A DNA stretch of 45,515 bases from Micromonospora inaquosa (GTDB lineage: Bacteria > Actinomycetota > Actinomycetes > Mycobacteriales > Micromonosporaceae): assembly GCF_003857055.1 (NCBI RefSeq), contig NZ_QGSZ01000245.1:1-45515 (forward strand), in the 5' to 3' direction. A model generated the notes under the pieces. That model made no database searches, was not told the origin of the DNA, and saw only the letters and a list, made by a program, of their open reading frames with translations. A program made the translations under genes and the position numbers. Positions 1 through 7,700 of this stretch are shown in pieces; position 1 is the first letter of the stretch, and the number at the start of each line of letters is the position of its first letter.

Positions 1-9
1 TGGATGGGG

Positions 10-1593
10 TTAGACGGAGGTGGGGGCTAGGCCGTAGGTCAGGGCGTCTACCAGGGCGTGCCAGCTCGCCTCGACGACGTTCGGGTGCACGCCCACAGTG
101 GTCCAGTCTCGGCCGCTGCTGCCGGAGGTCTCCAGCAGGACCCGGGTGACCGCGCCGGTGCCGTGGCTGCCCTCCAGGATGCGCACCTTGTAGTCGGCCA
201 ACTCGAAGTCGCGCAGCTGCGGGTAGTGCCGGGTGAGGCCCACCCGCAGCGCCTCATCGAGGGCGTTGACCGGGCCGTTGCCCTCGGCGGTGGCGATCAC
301 CCGCTCACCACGAACCCGGATCTTGACGGTGGCCTCGGAAACCACAGCCCCGTCCTCGCGGTGCTCGACCAACACCCGGTACGACTCCAGGGTGAACGGT
401 CGGGCCGGGCTGCCCTCCGGCAGCTCGGAGCGGACCAGCAACTCGAAGGACGCGTCGGCCGCCTCGAAGGACCAGCCACCCGCTTCCAACTCCTTGACCC
501 GCTTGGTGACCCGGGTCAGGGCCTCCGGGCTGTCGGCCAGGTCCAGGCCGAGCTCGCGACTCTTGAGCTCGACGCTGGCCCGACCGGCCATCTCGGTGAT
601 CAGGATCCGCATGTCGTTGCCCACCACCGACGGGTCCACGTGGTTGTAGAGCAACGGGTCGACCTTGATCGCGCTCGCGTGCAACCCCGCCTTGTGGGCG
701 AAGGCGGCGGCCCCGGCGTACGCCTGGTGGGTGTCGGGGGCGATGTTGGCGATCTCGGCGATGGCGTGCGAGACCCGCACCATCTGCGCCAGGCAGCCCT
801 CCGGTAGGACCGGCATACCCAGCTTGAGTTGGAGGTTGGCGACGACCGCGAAGATGTCGGCGTTGCCCGGACGTTCGCCGTACCCGTTGGCGGTGCCCTG
901 CACGTGACGGACGCCGGCCTCCACGGCGGCGATCGTGTTGGCCACGGCGCAGGCGGTGTCGTTCTGGGCGTGTATGCCGAACAGCCCGGGGTCGATCCCC
1001 AGCCTTTCGGTCAGGTCGAGGATCACGGCGGTCACCTGGGATGGCAGCATGCCGCCGTTGGTGTCGCAGAGCACCATCCGCTCGGCGCCGGCGGCGAGCG
1101 CGGTCTGCACGACGGCCGCGCCGTACGCGGGGTCGTGCCGGTAGCCGTCGAAGAAGTGTTCGCCGTCGACGAAGACCCGCCGGCCCTCGCGGACGAGGTG
1201 GTCGACGGTGTCGTGGATCATCGCCAGGTTCTCCGCGCCGGTGGTGCGCAGCGCGCGCTCCACGTGCCGGGTGTCGGCCTTGGCGACCAGGGCCACTGCC
1301 GGGGTCTGCGCGTCCAGCAGGGCGCGCACCTGGGGGTCGTCCGCGACCGGAACACCGGCCTTGCGGGTGGAGCCGAAGGCGACGAGTACGGCGTGCCGCA
1401 GTTCCAGTTCGGTGCGGGCGCGCCGGAAGAACTCGGTGTCCTTGGGTACGGCGCCCGGCCAGCCGCCCTCGATGAAGCCGACGCCGAACTCGTCGAGCAG
1501 CCGGGCCACGGCCAGCTTGTCGACCACCGAGTAGGTGAGCCCCTCGCGCTGGGCGCCGTCGCGCAACGTGGTGTCGAAGACCTGGAACGTCAT
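10..1593 (-). CDS. cimA: (R)-citramalate synthase
   Basis: Condenses pyruvate with acetyl-CoA to (R)-citramalate, the threonine-independent entry to isoleucine, in the cytoplasm. The 527-residue protein opens with TFQVFDTTLRDGAQREG, the HMGL-like TIM-barrel signature. It has the FIEGGWPGAVPKDTEFF stretch that I associate with the citramalate synthase branch rather than 2-isopropylmalate synthase. The metal and active-site segment HAQNDTACAVANT and NGYGERPGNAD follow, and the last ~130 residues are the LeuA-type allosteric dimer domain. The ATG at 1593 is chosen over the upstream ATG at 1686 because GAAAGGA lies just before it and the upstream stretch is an attenuator, not protein. It is last in the minus-strand ilv/leu series and has its own leader. 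A 2-isopropylmalate synthase role is the alternative, less likely. Confidence 0.93.
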   Translation of the reverse strand: MTFQVFDTTLRDGAQREGLTYSVVDKLAVARLLDEFGVGFIEGGWPGAVPKDTEFFRRARTELELRHAVLVAFGSTRKAGVPVADDPQVRALLDAQTPAVALVAKADTRHVERALRTTGAENLAMIHDTVDHLVREGRRVFVDGEHFFDGYRHDPAYGAAVVQTALAAGAERMVLCDTNGGMLPSQVTAVILDLTERLGIDPGLFGIHAQNDTACAVANTIAAVEAGVRHVQGTANGYGERPGNADIFAVVANLQLKLGMPVLPEGCLAQMVRVSHAIAEIANIAPDTHQAYAGAAAFAHKAGLHASAIKVDPLLYNHVDPSVVGNDMRILITEMAGRASVELKSRELGLDLADSPEALTRVTKRVKELEAGGWSFEAADASFELLVRSELPEGSPARPFTLESYRVLVEHREDGAVVSEATVKIRVRGERVIATAEGNGPVNALDEALRVGLTRHYPQLRDFELADYKVRILEGSHGTGAVTRVLLETSGSSGRDWTTVGVHPNVVEASWHALVDALTYGLAPTSV

Positions 1594-1615
1594 CAGGATC
1601 CTTTCTCGGAGCAAC

Positions 1616-1644
1616 AAAAAGACCTCCCGCGGATGCGGGAGGTC
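1616..1644 (-). terminator. Attenuator terminator before cimA
   Basis: On the minus strand, a perfect 10-bp stem (GACCTCCCGC / GCGGGAGGTC, 4-nt loop) is followed directly by TTTTT. It lies 23 bp before the cimA start codon, between the leader peptide and the gene, so it is an attenuator rather than an end-of-gene terminator. Confidence 0.88.
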
Positions 1645-1645
1645 T

Positions 1646-1676
1646 GCGCGCTCGGCAGAGGGGAGAGCCGGCGCGC
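1646..1676 (-). promoter_or_regulatory. Leader RNA hairpin upstream of the cimA attenuator
   Basis: GCGCGC at each end with inner GGC/GCC pairs encloses a pyrimidine-rich loop. The hairpin begins at the leader peptide stop codon and ends one base before the terminator stem. The layout matches the ilvB leader in this window. It may be a pause hairpin; the antiterminator pairing has not been worked out. Confidence 0.6.
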
Positions 1677-1717
1677 TAGGTCGCAATAATCAGGGAGGTG
1701 CTGGTCACGACGACCAC
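1676..1717 (-). CDS. cimA leader peptide (MVVVTSTSLIIAT)
   Basis: A GTG-initiated 13-codon ORF encodes MVVVTSTSLIIAT followed by TAG. After the GTG start (itself a Val codon) come three Val codons, then one Leu and two consecutive Ile codons plus three Thr codons. These are the amino acids whose supply depends on the downstream pathway. GGCGGGG lies 7 nt before the GTG as a possible ribosome site. Hairpin, terminator and cimA follow in order. This is the classical arrangement for ribosome-mediated attenuation. The ORF is seen directly; its translation and regulatory role are inferred. Confidence 0.8.
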   Translation of the reverse strand: MVVVTSTSLIIAT

Positions 1718-1896
1718 TCTGCCACCCCGCCGTGGTTTTGGGAGGAACAATCCACATGGCGAGACGATTACTGAGGGTTCGTTCAGCCCGAACCGTCGCT
1801 CGTGATCGGCTTCACAAGCCACCAGGGCGCTCACCGGCGGAAACAGCGGTGCGGAAACATCTGGAACTGGCCATGTGCCATTTGCAAGGAGGACCT

Positions 1897-2073
1897 GTGC
1901 TCACCGTCAGTGACCGCTTACCTGAGCACAGACTCACCGCCTGCGCATCGCTGGGCGCCACCAACGCGTCCAAGACGATCAACCACGCGTCCCACGAGGG
2001 CAAGTGGCGTGTGGTTTCCGTCGGGCCGAGCGACGTCACCGTCATCGGCCCGACGGAGACCGCTGGCGGCTGA
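1897..2073 (+). pseudogene. Truncated, cysteine-less AhpC remnant
   Basis: A 58-residue reading frame starts at GTG after a strong AAGGAGGA site and matches only the N-terminus of alkyl hydroperoxide reductase AhpC. LTVSDRLPEHRLTAC and HEGKWRVV are AhpC-like, but the peroxidatic segment, normally FFWPKDFTFVCPTE, reads SVGPSDVTVIGPTE. The catalytic Cys is Gly51 (GGC). The frame stops seven codons later, so ~130 residues of the usual ~185 are missing. It ends 2 nt before the ahpD ATG, where an intact ahpC would normally sit. The same frame is open back to an ATG at 1756 with GGAGG before it, but that extension resembles nothing. It is either a decayed gene or a retained short ORF that couples translation into ahpD. 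Confidence 0.8.
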
Positions 2074-2075
2074 CC

Positions 2076-2606
2076 ATGAGCCTCGACGCGATCACTTCAG
2101 CCCTGCCGGCGTACGCCAGGGACATCGCCCACAACCTCGGCTCCACCATCGGCACCTCGACGTTGACCCCGGCACAGACCTGGGGCACCGCGCTGGCCTC
2201 TGCCGTGGCCGCCCGTAACCCGCTGGTGCTCCGGGAGATCGCTGCCGAAGCACGCGGGCACCTCGGGCCGGAGGGGATCGAGGCGGCCAAGGCCGCCGCG
2301 GCGATCATGGCGATGACCAACATCTACTACCGGGCCAAGCACCACATCGGTGACGAGCGGTACGCCTCGATGCCGGCCCGACTGCGGATGCAGATCGTCG
2401 CGAGGCCGGGAGTGGACAAGGGCGACTTCAAGCTCTGGTGCCTCGCCGTGTCGGCAATCAACGGCTGCGACGTGTGCGTGGAGTCGCACGAGAAGACGCT
2501 GCGCGGCCGGGGTTTCAGCCGCGAACAGGTGCACGATGCCCTACGGATCTCCGCCGTGGTGCACGCCGCGGCGGTCACCCTGGACGCCGAGGCCGCACTC
2601 GCCTGA
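2076..2606 (+). CDS. ahpD: Alkyl hydroperoxide reductase partner AhpD
   Basis: AhpD is a small all-helical carboxymuconolactone-decarboxylase-like protein that passes electrons from lipoamide to AhpC. At 176 residues it is full length for the family. The redox motif CDVC (Cys131, Cys134) and His138 are present in INGCDVCVESHEKTL. The proton-relay Glu that I recall about 12 residues before the first Cys in the mycobacterial enzyme (DFELW) is Lys119 here (DFKLW). It begins 2 nt after the stop of the ahpC remnant, so translation is probably coupled. With no intact ahpC beside it and one relay residue altered, its peroxidase role is uncertain. Confidence 0.9.
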   Translation: MSLDAITSALPAYARDIAHNLGSTIGTSTLTPAQTWGTALASAVAARNPLVLREIAAEARGHLGPEGIEAAKAAAAIMAMTNIYYRAKHHIGDERYASMPARLRMQIVARPGVDKGDFKLWCLAVSAINGCDVCVESHEKTLRGRGFSREQVHDALRISAVVHAAAVTLDAEAALA

Positions 2607-2691
2607 GCACGTACGCCGTTTCCGGCCCCCGACGGCCGGGTAGCTCCTGCCACAGACATGAGTTGATCGGTGACAGGCAGGAGTGAACGGC

Positions 2692-3150
2692 ATGGACAGG
2701 ATCGATCCGCACGCCACCCACGCCGGGCCGGACCCGCTTCGCGGCGGCGACCAGGGCGCGGTGCCCGGCGGCGCGCCGGCCGGCACCTTCGACCCCTGGC
2801 GCTACCGGGACCAGGCCGGGGTGGCCGACGCCGACCTGGTCGGCTACAAGGTCGAGGCCAGCGACGGTGGCGTCGGCAAAATCGACAGCGCCAGCCACGA
2901 GGTGGGCGGCAGCTACCTGGTCGTGGACACCGGGCCCTGGATCTTCGGCAAGAAGGTGATGCTGCCGGCCGGCACCGTCAACCAGGTCGACCACGACCAG
3001 CGCACCGTCTCCGTCGACCGGACCCGGGACCAGATCAAGGCCGCCCCGGAGTACGACGAGACCAGCCACAGCGACCCGGGCTACCGGGATCAGCTGGGTG
3101 GCTACTACGACGAGACGTACGGTGCGCTCCCGCCCGGCACCGCACGCTGA
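2692..3150 (+). CDS. PRC-barrel domain protein
   Basis: A cytoplasmic protein of 152 residues. The region DADLVGYKVEASDGGVGKIDSA followed by GSYLVVDTGPWIFGKKVMLPAG and DQRTVSVD is a typical PRC-barrel fold (small beta barrel first described in RimM and photosynthetic reaction centres). The N-terminal ~40 residues are low-complexity Gly/Pro/Asp and the C-terminus is Tyr/Asp/Gly-rich. The ATG at 2692 is preferred because GGAG sits at normal spacing; a GTG at 2683 in the same frame is too close to that site. Actinomycetes carry many such standalone PRC proteins with no assigned function. It is probably monocistronic. Confidence 0.75.
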   Translation: MDRIDPHATHAGPDPLRGGDQGAVPGGAPAGTFDPWRYRDQAGVADADLVGYKVEASDGGVGKIDSASHEVGGSYLVVDTGPWIFGKKVMLPAGTVNQVDHDQRTVSVDRTRDQIKAAPEYDETSHSDPGYRDQLGGYYDETYGALPPGTAR

Positions 3151-3193
3151 CTGTTCGGCCCGACGGCCGGTGGGGCACGATCCCACCGGCCGT

Positions 3194-3208
3194 TACCGTG
3201 TGAACGTG
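3194..3208 (+). promoter_or_regulatory. Leaderless promoter of the phosphatase gene
   Basis: TACCGT, six bases, then GTG at 3206: the TANNNT-spacer-start pattern typical of leaderless actinobacterial transcripts. There is no Shine-Dalgarno sequence. The same TACCGT + 6 nt + GTG arrangement occurs at 27525. Confidence 0.5.
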
Positions 3209-3961
3209 GATGCCACCGAGGAAAACCCCCAGCTCTCGCTCCCCGCCACCTTCAACTTCCGCGATGTCGGTGGCTACCTCGGCCACGACGGCCGATCCGT
3301 GCGCCGAGGCCGGCTCTACCGCTCCGACTCGCTGCACCGCCTCACCGAACAGGACCAGGACGCGTTCGCGGCGATCGGGATCCGCACCGTCATCGACCTG
3401 CGCCGCCCCACCGAGGTGGAGCGGGACGGCCGGGTGCCCGCGTACCAGGGGCTGGCCTACCGGCACATCCACCCGGAGCACGCCGACTGGTCGGGTACGC
3501 CGCACGAGGAGGGCGCGAACCTGGCCCGATACCTCGCGGACCGGTACGCCGACCTGGCCCAGACCGGCACCGCCGGGCTGGCCGAGGCGGTCGGGCTGAT
3601 CGCCGACTCCGCCAACGCCCCGGCGGTGGTGCACTGCGTCGCCGGCAAGGACCGCACCGGCATCGTCTGCGCGTTGACCCTCGCCGCGCTCGGCGTCGAC
3701 GACGCGGACATCACCGCGGACTACGCGTTGAGCAGCGAGGCGTCCGCGCGGTACAGCGCCTGGCTGGCCTCTGTGACCCCGGGCGGCGTGGACGTGCCGG
3801 CACCGTTCTTGAGCTCACCCGCCGAAGCGATGCAGATCTTCCTGGACGAGCTGCGGGAGGGGCATGGCTCGGTCGAGGCGTACCTGCGCCACGCCGGGGT
3901 GACCGACGAGCAGCTCGCCGCGCTCCGCGACCACCTGCTCGACGAGCCCACCGAGGCGTAG
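3206..3961 (+). CDS. Tyrosine-protein phosphatase family protein
   Basis: A protein of about 251 residues of the bacterial tyrosine phosphatase (PtpB/DSP-like) family. The N-terminus has FNFRDVGGYLGHDGRSVRRGRLYRSD, the usual opening of the family. TVIDLRRPTEVE follows, and the P-loop is HCVAGKDRTG (C-x5-R with the GKDR variant seen in phosphatases acting on phosphotyrosine or phosphoinositides). No signal peptide or membrane segment is seen, so it is probably cytoplasmic. Start choice: GTG at 3206 fits a leaderless promoter; an in-frame GTG at 3200 is possible. It converges on ilvE and they share a long hairpin terminator. The substrate is unknown. Confidence 0.85.
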   Translation: MDATEENPQLSLPATFNFRDVGGYLGHDGRSVRRGRLYRSDSLHRLTEQDQDAFAAIGIRTVIDLRRPTEVERDGRVPAYQGLAYRHIHPEHADWSGTPHEEGANLARYLADRYADLAQTGTAGLAEAVGLIADSANAPAVVHCVAGKDRTGIVCALTLAALGVDDADITADYALSSEASARYSAWLASVTPGGVDVPAPFLSSPAEAMQIFLDELREGHGSVEAYLRHAGVTDEQLAALRDHLLDEPTEA

Positions 3962-3982
3962 GCCGGCGTCGCGCAGGGCCGA

Positions 3983-4018
3983 CTGTGCCGGCCCGTCCCG
4001 GTGGACGGGCCGGCACAG
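3983..4018. terminator. Bidirectional terminator between phosphatase gene and ilvE
   Basis: A perfect 16-bp inverted repeat (arms 3983-3998 and 4003-4018) with a 4-base loop lies between two convergent stop codons. It has no long U tract, as is common for high-GC terminators. Confidence 0.85.
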
Positions 4019-4028
4019 CGACGAAAGG

Positions 4029-5126
4029 TCAGAAGACCCGCTGCACCCAGCCGTGCGGGTCGGCCGCCTCGCCACGCTGGATGTCGACCAACTGCTGACG
4101 CAGGGCCATGGTGACCCGGCCGGGCTCGCCGCCACCGATCAGGAACTCGCCGTCCGGGAAGCGGACCCCACCGATCGGGGTGACCACCGCGGCGGTGCCG
4201 CAGGCGAACACCTCCTTCAGGCGTCCGCTGGCGGCGTCGGCCTGCCAGTCGGCGAAGCTGATCGGCCGCTCCTCGACCTGGTGTCCGGCCGCGCCGGCCA
4301 GCGTGATTACCGCGTCGCGGGTGATGCCCGGCAGGATCGTGCCGGTCAACGGTGGGGTGACCACCGTGCCGTCGTCGTAGACGAAGAAGACGTTCATGCC
4401 GCCCAGTTCGTCGACGAACCGGCGCTCCACCGCGTCCAGGAAGACGACCTGGTCGCAGCCGGCCTCAATGGCCTCCGCCTGGGCCGCCAACGACGCGGCA
4501 TAGTTGCCGCCGCACTTGGCCGCACCGGTGCCACCGGGCGCGGCCCGGGTGTAGTCCGGCGAGACCCAGACGGTGACCGGCTTGACGCCACCGGTGAAGT
4601 ACGCCCCGACCGGTGAGGCGATCACCATGTAGAGGTACTCGTTGGCCGGGCGGACGCCGAGGAAGACCTCGCTGGCGAACATGAACGGCCGCAGGTAGAG
4701 GCTGCCGTCCGCGCCGGTGGGGATCCACTCCCGGTCGATCTCGATGAGCTTGTGCAACGAGTCGACGAACACCTCCGGCGGCAGCACCGGCATCGCCATC
4801 CGCTGCGCGGAGGTGGCGAAGCGGGCCGCGTTGGCGTCCGGCCGGAACATCGTCACGCCACCGTCGGCCGTGCGGTACGCCTTGAGCCCTTCGAAGATCT
4901 CCTGCGCGTAGTGCAGCACCGCGCTGGCCGGGTCCATCGGGATCGGCCCACGGGCCTCCACCCGGGCGTCGTACCAGCCCTTGCCGTCGGCGTAGCGGAC
5001 GGTGACCATGTGGTCGGTGAAGACGCGGCCGAACCCGGGGTTGGCCAGCAGGGCGGCCCGATCGGCAGCGGATACCGGCGCGGCATTCGGACGGATCTCG
5101 AAGTCGAGCTTGTCACCACCGCTCAT
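4029..5126 (-). CDS. ilvE: Branched-chain amino acid aminotransferase
   Basis: PLP-dependent transaminase for the last step of valine, leucine and isoleucine synthesis. The 365-residue protein is a fold-type IV, BCAT group II enzyme. [12 protein letters not shown] carries the Schiff-base lysine (Lys204), preceded by [13 protein letters not shown]. The [10 protein letters not shown] and [14 protein letters not shown] segments around the cofactor phosphate are intact. The ATG at 5126 is chosen over an ATG at 5168 because GGGAGG lies at good spacing and the family begins near here. A palindromic operator overlapping a probable -10 (TAGGTT on the minus strand) suggests specific repression. It lies between leuB and cimA in the ilv/leu series. 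Confidence 0.95.
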   Translation of the reverse strand: MSGGDKLDFEIRPNAAPVSAADRAALLANPGFGRVFTDHMVTVRYADGKGWYDARVEARGPIPMDPASAVLHYAQEIFEGLKAYRTADGGVTMFRPDANAARFATSAQRMAMPVLPPEVFVDSLHKLIEIDREWIPTGADGSLYLRPFMFASEVFLGVRPANEYLYMVIASPVGAYFTGGVKPVTVWVSPDYTRAAPGGTGAAKCGGNYAASLAAQAEAIEAGCDQVVFLDAVERRFVDELGGMNVFFVYDDGTVVTPPLTGTILPGITRDAVITLAGAAGHQVEERPISFADWQADAASGRLKEVFACGTAAVVTPIGGVRFPDGEFLIGGGEPGRVTMALRQQLVDIQRGEAADPHGWVQRVF

Positions 5127-5191
5127 CGCGTTGACCTCCCTGCGGAACAACGGCGTGCGGGACCGCACACCGACATGGCTGTGCCAAAAAC

Positions 5192-5219
5192 CTACCCCGA
5201 ACGGTCGTTCAGCGGGTAG
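5192..5219. promoter_or_regulatory. Palindromic operator upstream of ilvE
   Basis: Nested dyads CTACCC..GGGTAG (outer) and GAACG-GT-CGTTC (inner) lie about 65-95 bp before the ilvE start. On the ilvE strand the dyad abuts and slightly overlaps TAGGTT, a possible -10. The shape resembles TetR-family operators. No regulator gene adjoins, so the binding protein is unknown. Confidence 0.55.
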
Positions 5220-5289
5220 CGCCGGTCGGGCCGGACAGGACTGCCCGGGCAGACCGACGCCCTGCCGGTCGCCGTTCGGGCCGGGACGG

Positions 5290-6321
5290 TCAGGCTACGA
5301 CGTGGGCGGCGAGTCGGTCGCCGACCTCTTCGGTACGCAGCGTCACGCCCGGAACCCGGCTGGCCAGCTCGGCGGCGACCGCCGCGTTGACCCGGGCGGC
5401 GGACTCGCTGTGCCCGAGCTGGTCCAGCAGCAACGCCGCGGAGAGCACCGCGGCCACCGGGTCGGCGATGCCCTGGCCGGCGATGTCCGGCGCCGAGCCG
5501 TGTACCGGCTCGAACATCGAGGGGTACGCCCCCTCGGGGTTGATGCAGCCGCTGGCGGCCAGCCCGATGCCACCGGTGACGGCCGCGGCGATGTCGGTGA
5601 GGATGTCGCCGAAGAGGTTGTCGGTGACCACCACGTCGTAGCGCTGCGGCTGGGTGACCAGGAACATGGCCGCCGCGTCGACGTGCTGGTACTCGGTGGC
5701 GACGTCCGGGTGCTCGGCGGCGACCGCGTCGAACGTGCGGGCCCAGAGCGACCCGGCGTGGGTGAGCACGTTGGTCTTGTGCACGAGGGTGACCTTGCGC
5801 CGCTCCCGGCGGCCGGCGCGGGCGAACGCGTCGCGGATCACCCGCTCCACGCCGTGCCGGGTGTTCAGGCTCTCCTCGGTGGCGACCTCGGCCGGAGTGT
5901 CGCGGTGCAGGGAACCACCGGCACCGGCGTAGAGCCCCTCGGTGCCCTCGCGCACCACCACCAGGTCGACCTCGCCCGGCTTCACGTTGCCCAGCGGGCC
6001 GGCGACCCCGGGCCAGAGCCGCGACGGGCGCAGGTTGACGTACTGGTCGAAGGCGAAACGGAGCTTGAGCAGCAACCCCCGCTCCAGCACACCCGGGGGA
6101 ACCGTCGGGTCACCGACCGCGCCGAGCAGGATCGCGTCGTGCCCGGCCAACTCGGCCAACACCGAGTCGGGCAGCACCTCTCCGGTACGGTGCCAGCGGG
6201 CGGCACCGAGGTCGTACTCGGTGGCCTGCACGTCGGGCAGCACCGCGTCGAGGACCTTGCGGGCCTGTGCGACCACCTCAGGCCCGATGCCGTCCCCGGC
6301 CACCACCGCGATCCGCGCCAC
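5290..6321 (-). CDS. leuB: 3-isopropylmalate dehydrogenase
   Basis: NAD-dependent beta-decarboxylating dehydrogenase of leucine synthesis; together with CimA it may also oxidise methylmalate for isoleucine. At 343 residues it is normal for the short actinobacterial LeuB. Landmarks are [13 protein letters not shown] at the N-terminus, [18 protein letters not shown] with the catalytic lysine, and [13 protein letters not shown] with metal-binding Asp. [14 protein letters not shown] forms the nucleotide-binding part. The GTG start is preceded by GAGGAG at good spacing. It lies 163 bp upstream of ilvE, which has its own promoter region, so they are probably separate units. Confidence 0.95.
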   Translation of the reverse strand: MARIAVVAGDGIGPEVVAQARKVLDAVLPDVQATEYDLGAARWHRTGEVLPDSVLAELAGHDAILLGAVGDPTVPPGVLERGLLLKLRFAFDQYVNLRPSRLWPGVAGPLGNVKPGEVDLVVVREGTEGLYAGAGGSLHRDTPAEVATEESLNTRHGVERVIRDAFARAGRRERRKVTLVHKTNVLTHAGSLWARTFDAVAAEHPDVATEYQHVDAAAMFLVTQPQRYDVVVTDNLFGDILTDIAAAVTGGIGLAASGCINPEGAYPSMFEPVHGSAPDIAGQGIADPVAAVLSAALLLDQLGHSESAARVNAAVAAELASRVPGVTLRTEEVGDRLAAHVVA

Positions 6322-6391
6322 GACCGCACTCCTCTGTTCAACGGTTCCGTCCGGGCAACGGTACGTCGCCGTCCCGCCTCCCGGTACGACA

Positions 6392-6409
6392 CGTCCATAA
6401 TTTGGGACG
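6392..6409. promoter_or_regulatory. Short dyad between leuB and apbE
   Basis: CGTCC and GGACG flank an 8-base AT-rich centre, the only AT-rich patch in this divergent region. It could be an operator or part of the leuB promoter. Evidence is limited to symmetry and position. On the plus strand a TACCGT at 6474-6479 could be the apbE -10. Confidence 0.3.
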
Positions 6410-6548
6410 GGGAATGCACAGCACCCTCTCAGCTGGGACTCATGGGGCGGTCATCTCCGCTGCCTACCGTGGTGCTCAGTGGGTCGCGGGGGCCCGCTGA
6501 CCAACGGGGTCGCGATGACGCGGCACCACGTGCGAGGGGGCAGATGCG

Positions 6549-7391
6549 ATGCGCATCGATGAGCAGCCACGGACCCGCTGGCCGGACCCGTCCGCGTTCC
6601 GCAACCGCCGGCCGGACCTTCGACTCGGCAGCCGCCGGCACCGGATCGACCCGGCCGGCGCCACCGGGGGCCGGATCGCGGTGCAGCACACCGTACGCAC
6701 CGCGACCGCCGAGTACACCCTGCTGCTGAACGCCCCCGAGTGGCTCGGCCGCCGGGGCGTTGGCGAGGCGCTGCGGGACAGCGTCGCCGAGCTGCGCGCC
6801 ATCGACCTCACCTACGGCCCCAACCGACCGGAGAGCCTGGTCTCCCGACTGCGCCGCGCCGAGATCAGCCCGGAGTCGTACCCGCCGCTCGCCGATCTGG
6901 TGGACCGTTGCGCCGCCATGCGCGCCGCCACCGACGGGTGGTTCGACGCCTGGGCGGTGCCCGGCGGCTTCGACCCGGGCGGCCTGCTCGGCGGCTGGGC
7001 GGTGGAACGCGCCGCCGAGCGGCTGCGCGCCGCCGGCATCCACGACTACGCCGTCCTCGCCGGCGCCGACCTCGTCGTCCGGGGCCGCGCGCCGCACGGC
7101 GGGCCCTGGCGGGTCGCCGTGCACCACCCGACCGCACCCGAGCGCGCGCCAATGGTGCTGGAGATGACCGCTGGCGCGATCGGCACCTCCGGGGTGACCG
7201 GGCGGCAGGGGCACGTGGTGGACCCGCACACCGGCGAGCCGGCCGACCACCTGGTGGCCGCCACCGTCGTGGGCCCCGACCTGACGGTCGCCGACGCCTA
7301 CGCCACAGCGCTCTACGCCGCCGGCCCCACCGGTCTGGCGTGGTTCCGGGGCAACTCCGACTATCGCGCGCTCTTCGCCCACCGTCGCTGA
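6549..7391 (+). CDS. apbE: FAD:protein FMN transferase (ApbE family)
   Basis: ApbE enzymes attach FMN covalently to a Thr or Ser of target flavoproteins, using FAD and Mg2+. In this 280-residue protein the family pattern runs DLTYGPNRPESLVSRL, ATDGWFDAWAVPGGFDPGGLLGGWAVERA, then GAIGTSGVTGRQGHVVDPHTGEP, and ends VADAYATALYAAG. No lipobox or export signal is seen, so it appears cytoplasmic. The lysine common in the G-x-x-x-KGYAVD stretch is replaced (GGWAVER), a variation I have not evaluated further. The ATG start follows GAGGGGG. No target flavoprotein or FMN-linked redox operon is adjacent, so the substrate is unknown. Confidence 0.85.
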   Translation: MRIDEQPRTRWPDPSAFRNRRPDLRLGSRRHRIDPAGATGGRIAVQHTVRTATAEYTLLLNAPEWLGRRGVGEALRDSVAELRAIDLTYGPNRPESLVSRLRRAEISPESYPPLADLVDRCAAMRAATDGWFDAWAVPGGFDPGGLLGGWAVERAAERLRAAGIHDYAVLAGADLVVRGRAPHGGPWRVAVHHPTAPERAPMVLEMTAGAIGTSGVTGRQGHVVDPHTGEPADHLVAATVVGPDLTVADAYATALYAAGPTGLAWFRGNSDYRALFAHRR

Positions 7392-7410
7392 GCTGCTCGG
7401 GCCCGCGATC

Positions 7411-7444
7411 GGCCCCCACGATCTCGGCAACGACAGTGGGGGCC
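7411..7444 (+). terminator. Terminator after apbE
   Basis: A perfect 9-bp stem (GGCCCCCAC / GTGGGGGCC) with a 16-base loop begins 20 bp after the apbE stop codon. Confidence 0.7.
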
Positions 7445-7700
7445 GGTCAGCGACGAGTGCGCGTGGCTCGCACAACCGAGGGGTGCGGACCGGTCGGGCC
7501 GGACGTCGACCGCGCCACCCGAAGACGGGCCGGCGCCTCGAACTCGGCCAGTGACCGCAGTGCGTACGCTAGCGAATCGACGCAACTCGACGCAAGAGTC
7601 TCCACACCGGACCGTCGCAACCGGAGGCCGCGGCAATCGATGGTTGACCGGCGGCGAGGCAATTTCGACATGGTGAACGGCGGATGGCACGCTATCCGCC
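7445..7700. other. Intergenic region before the small unknown gene
   Basis: No convincing gene is seen. It contains a direct repeat of TCGACGCAA (7577-7585 and 7587-7595, exactly 10 bp apart). A minus-strand 74-codon frame here is Arg-rich, lacks a ribosome site and is not supported. Confidence 0.4.

Noticed and set aside
58..1689. Plus-strand frames opposite cimA
   Set aside because: Antisense shadows of cimA; they also run across its attenuator and leader.
1756..1896. ATG at 1756 with GGAGG as start of a 106-residue protein continuing into the AhpC remnant
   Set aside because: The added 47 residues match nothing, whereas the GTG at 1897 has a strong ribosome site and begins exactly at the AhpC N-terminus.
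7447..7671. 74-codon minus-strand frame between apbE and the next gene
   Set aside because: Arg-rich, no ribosome site, no recognisable pattern.
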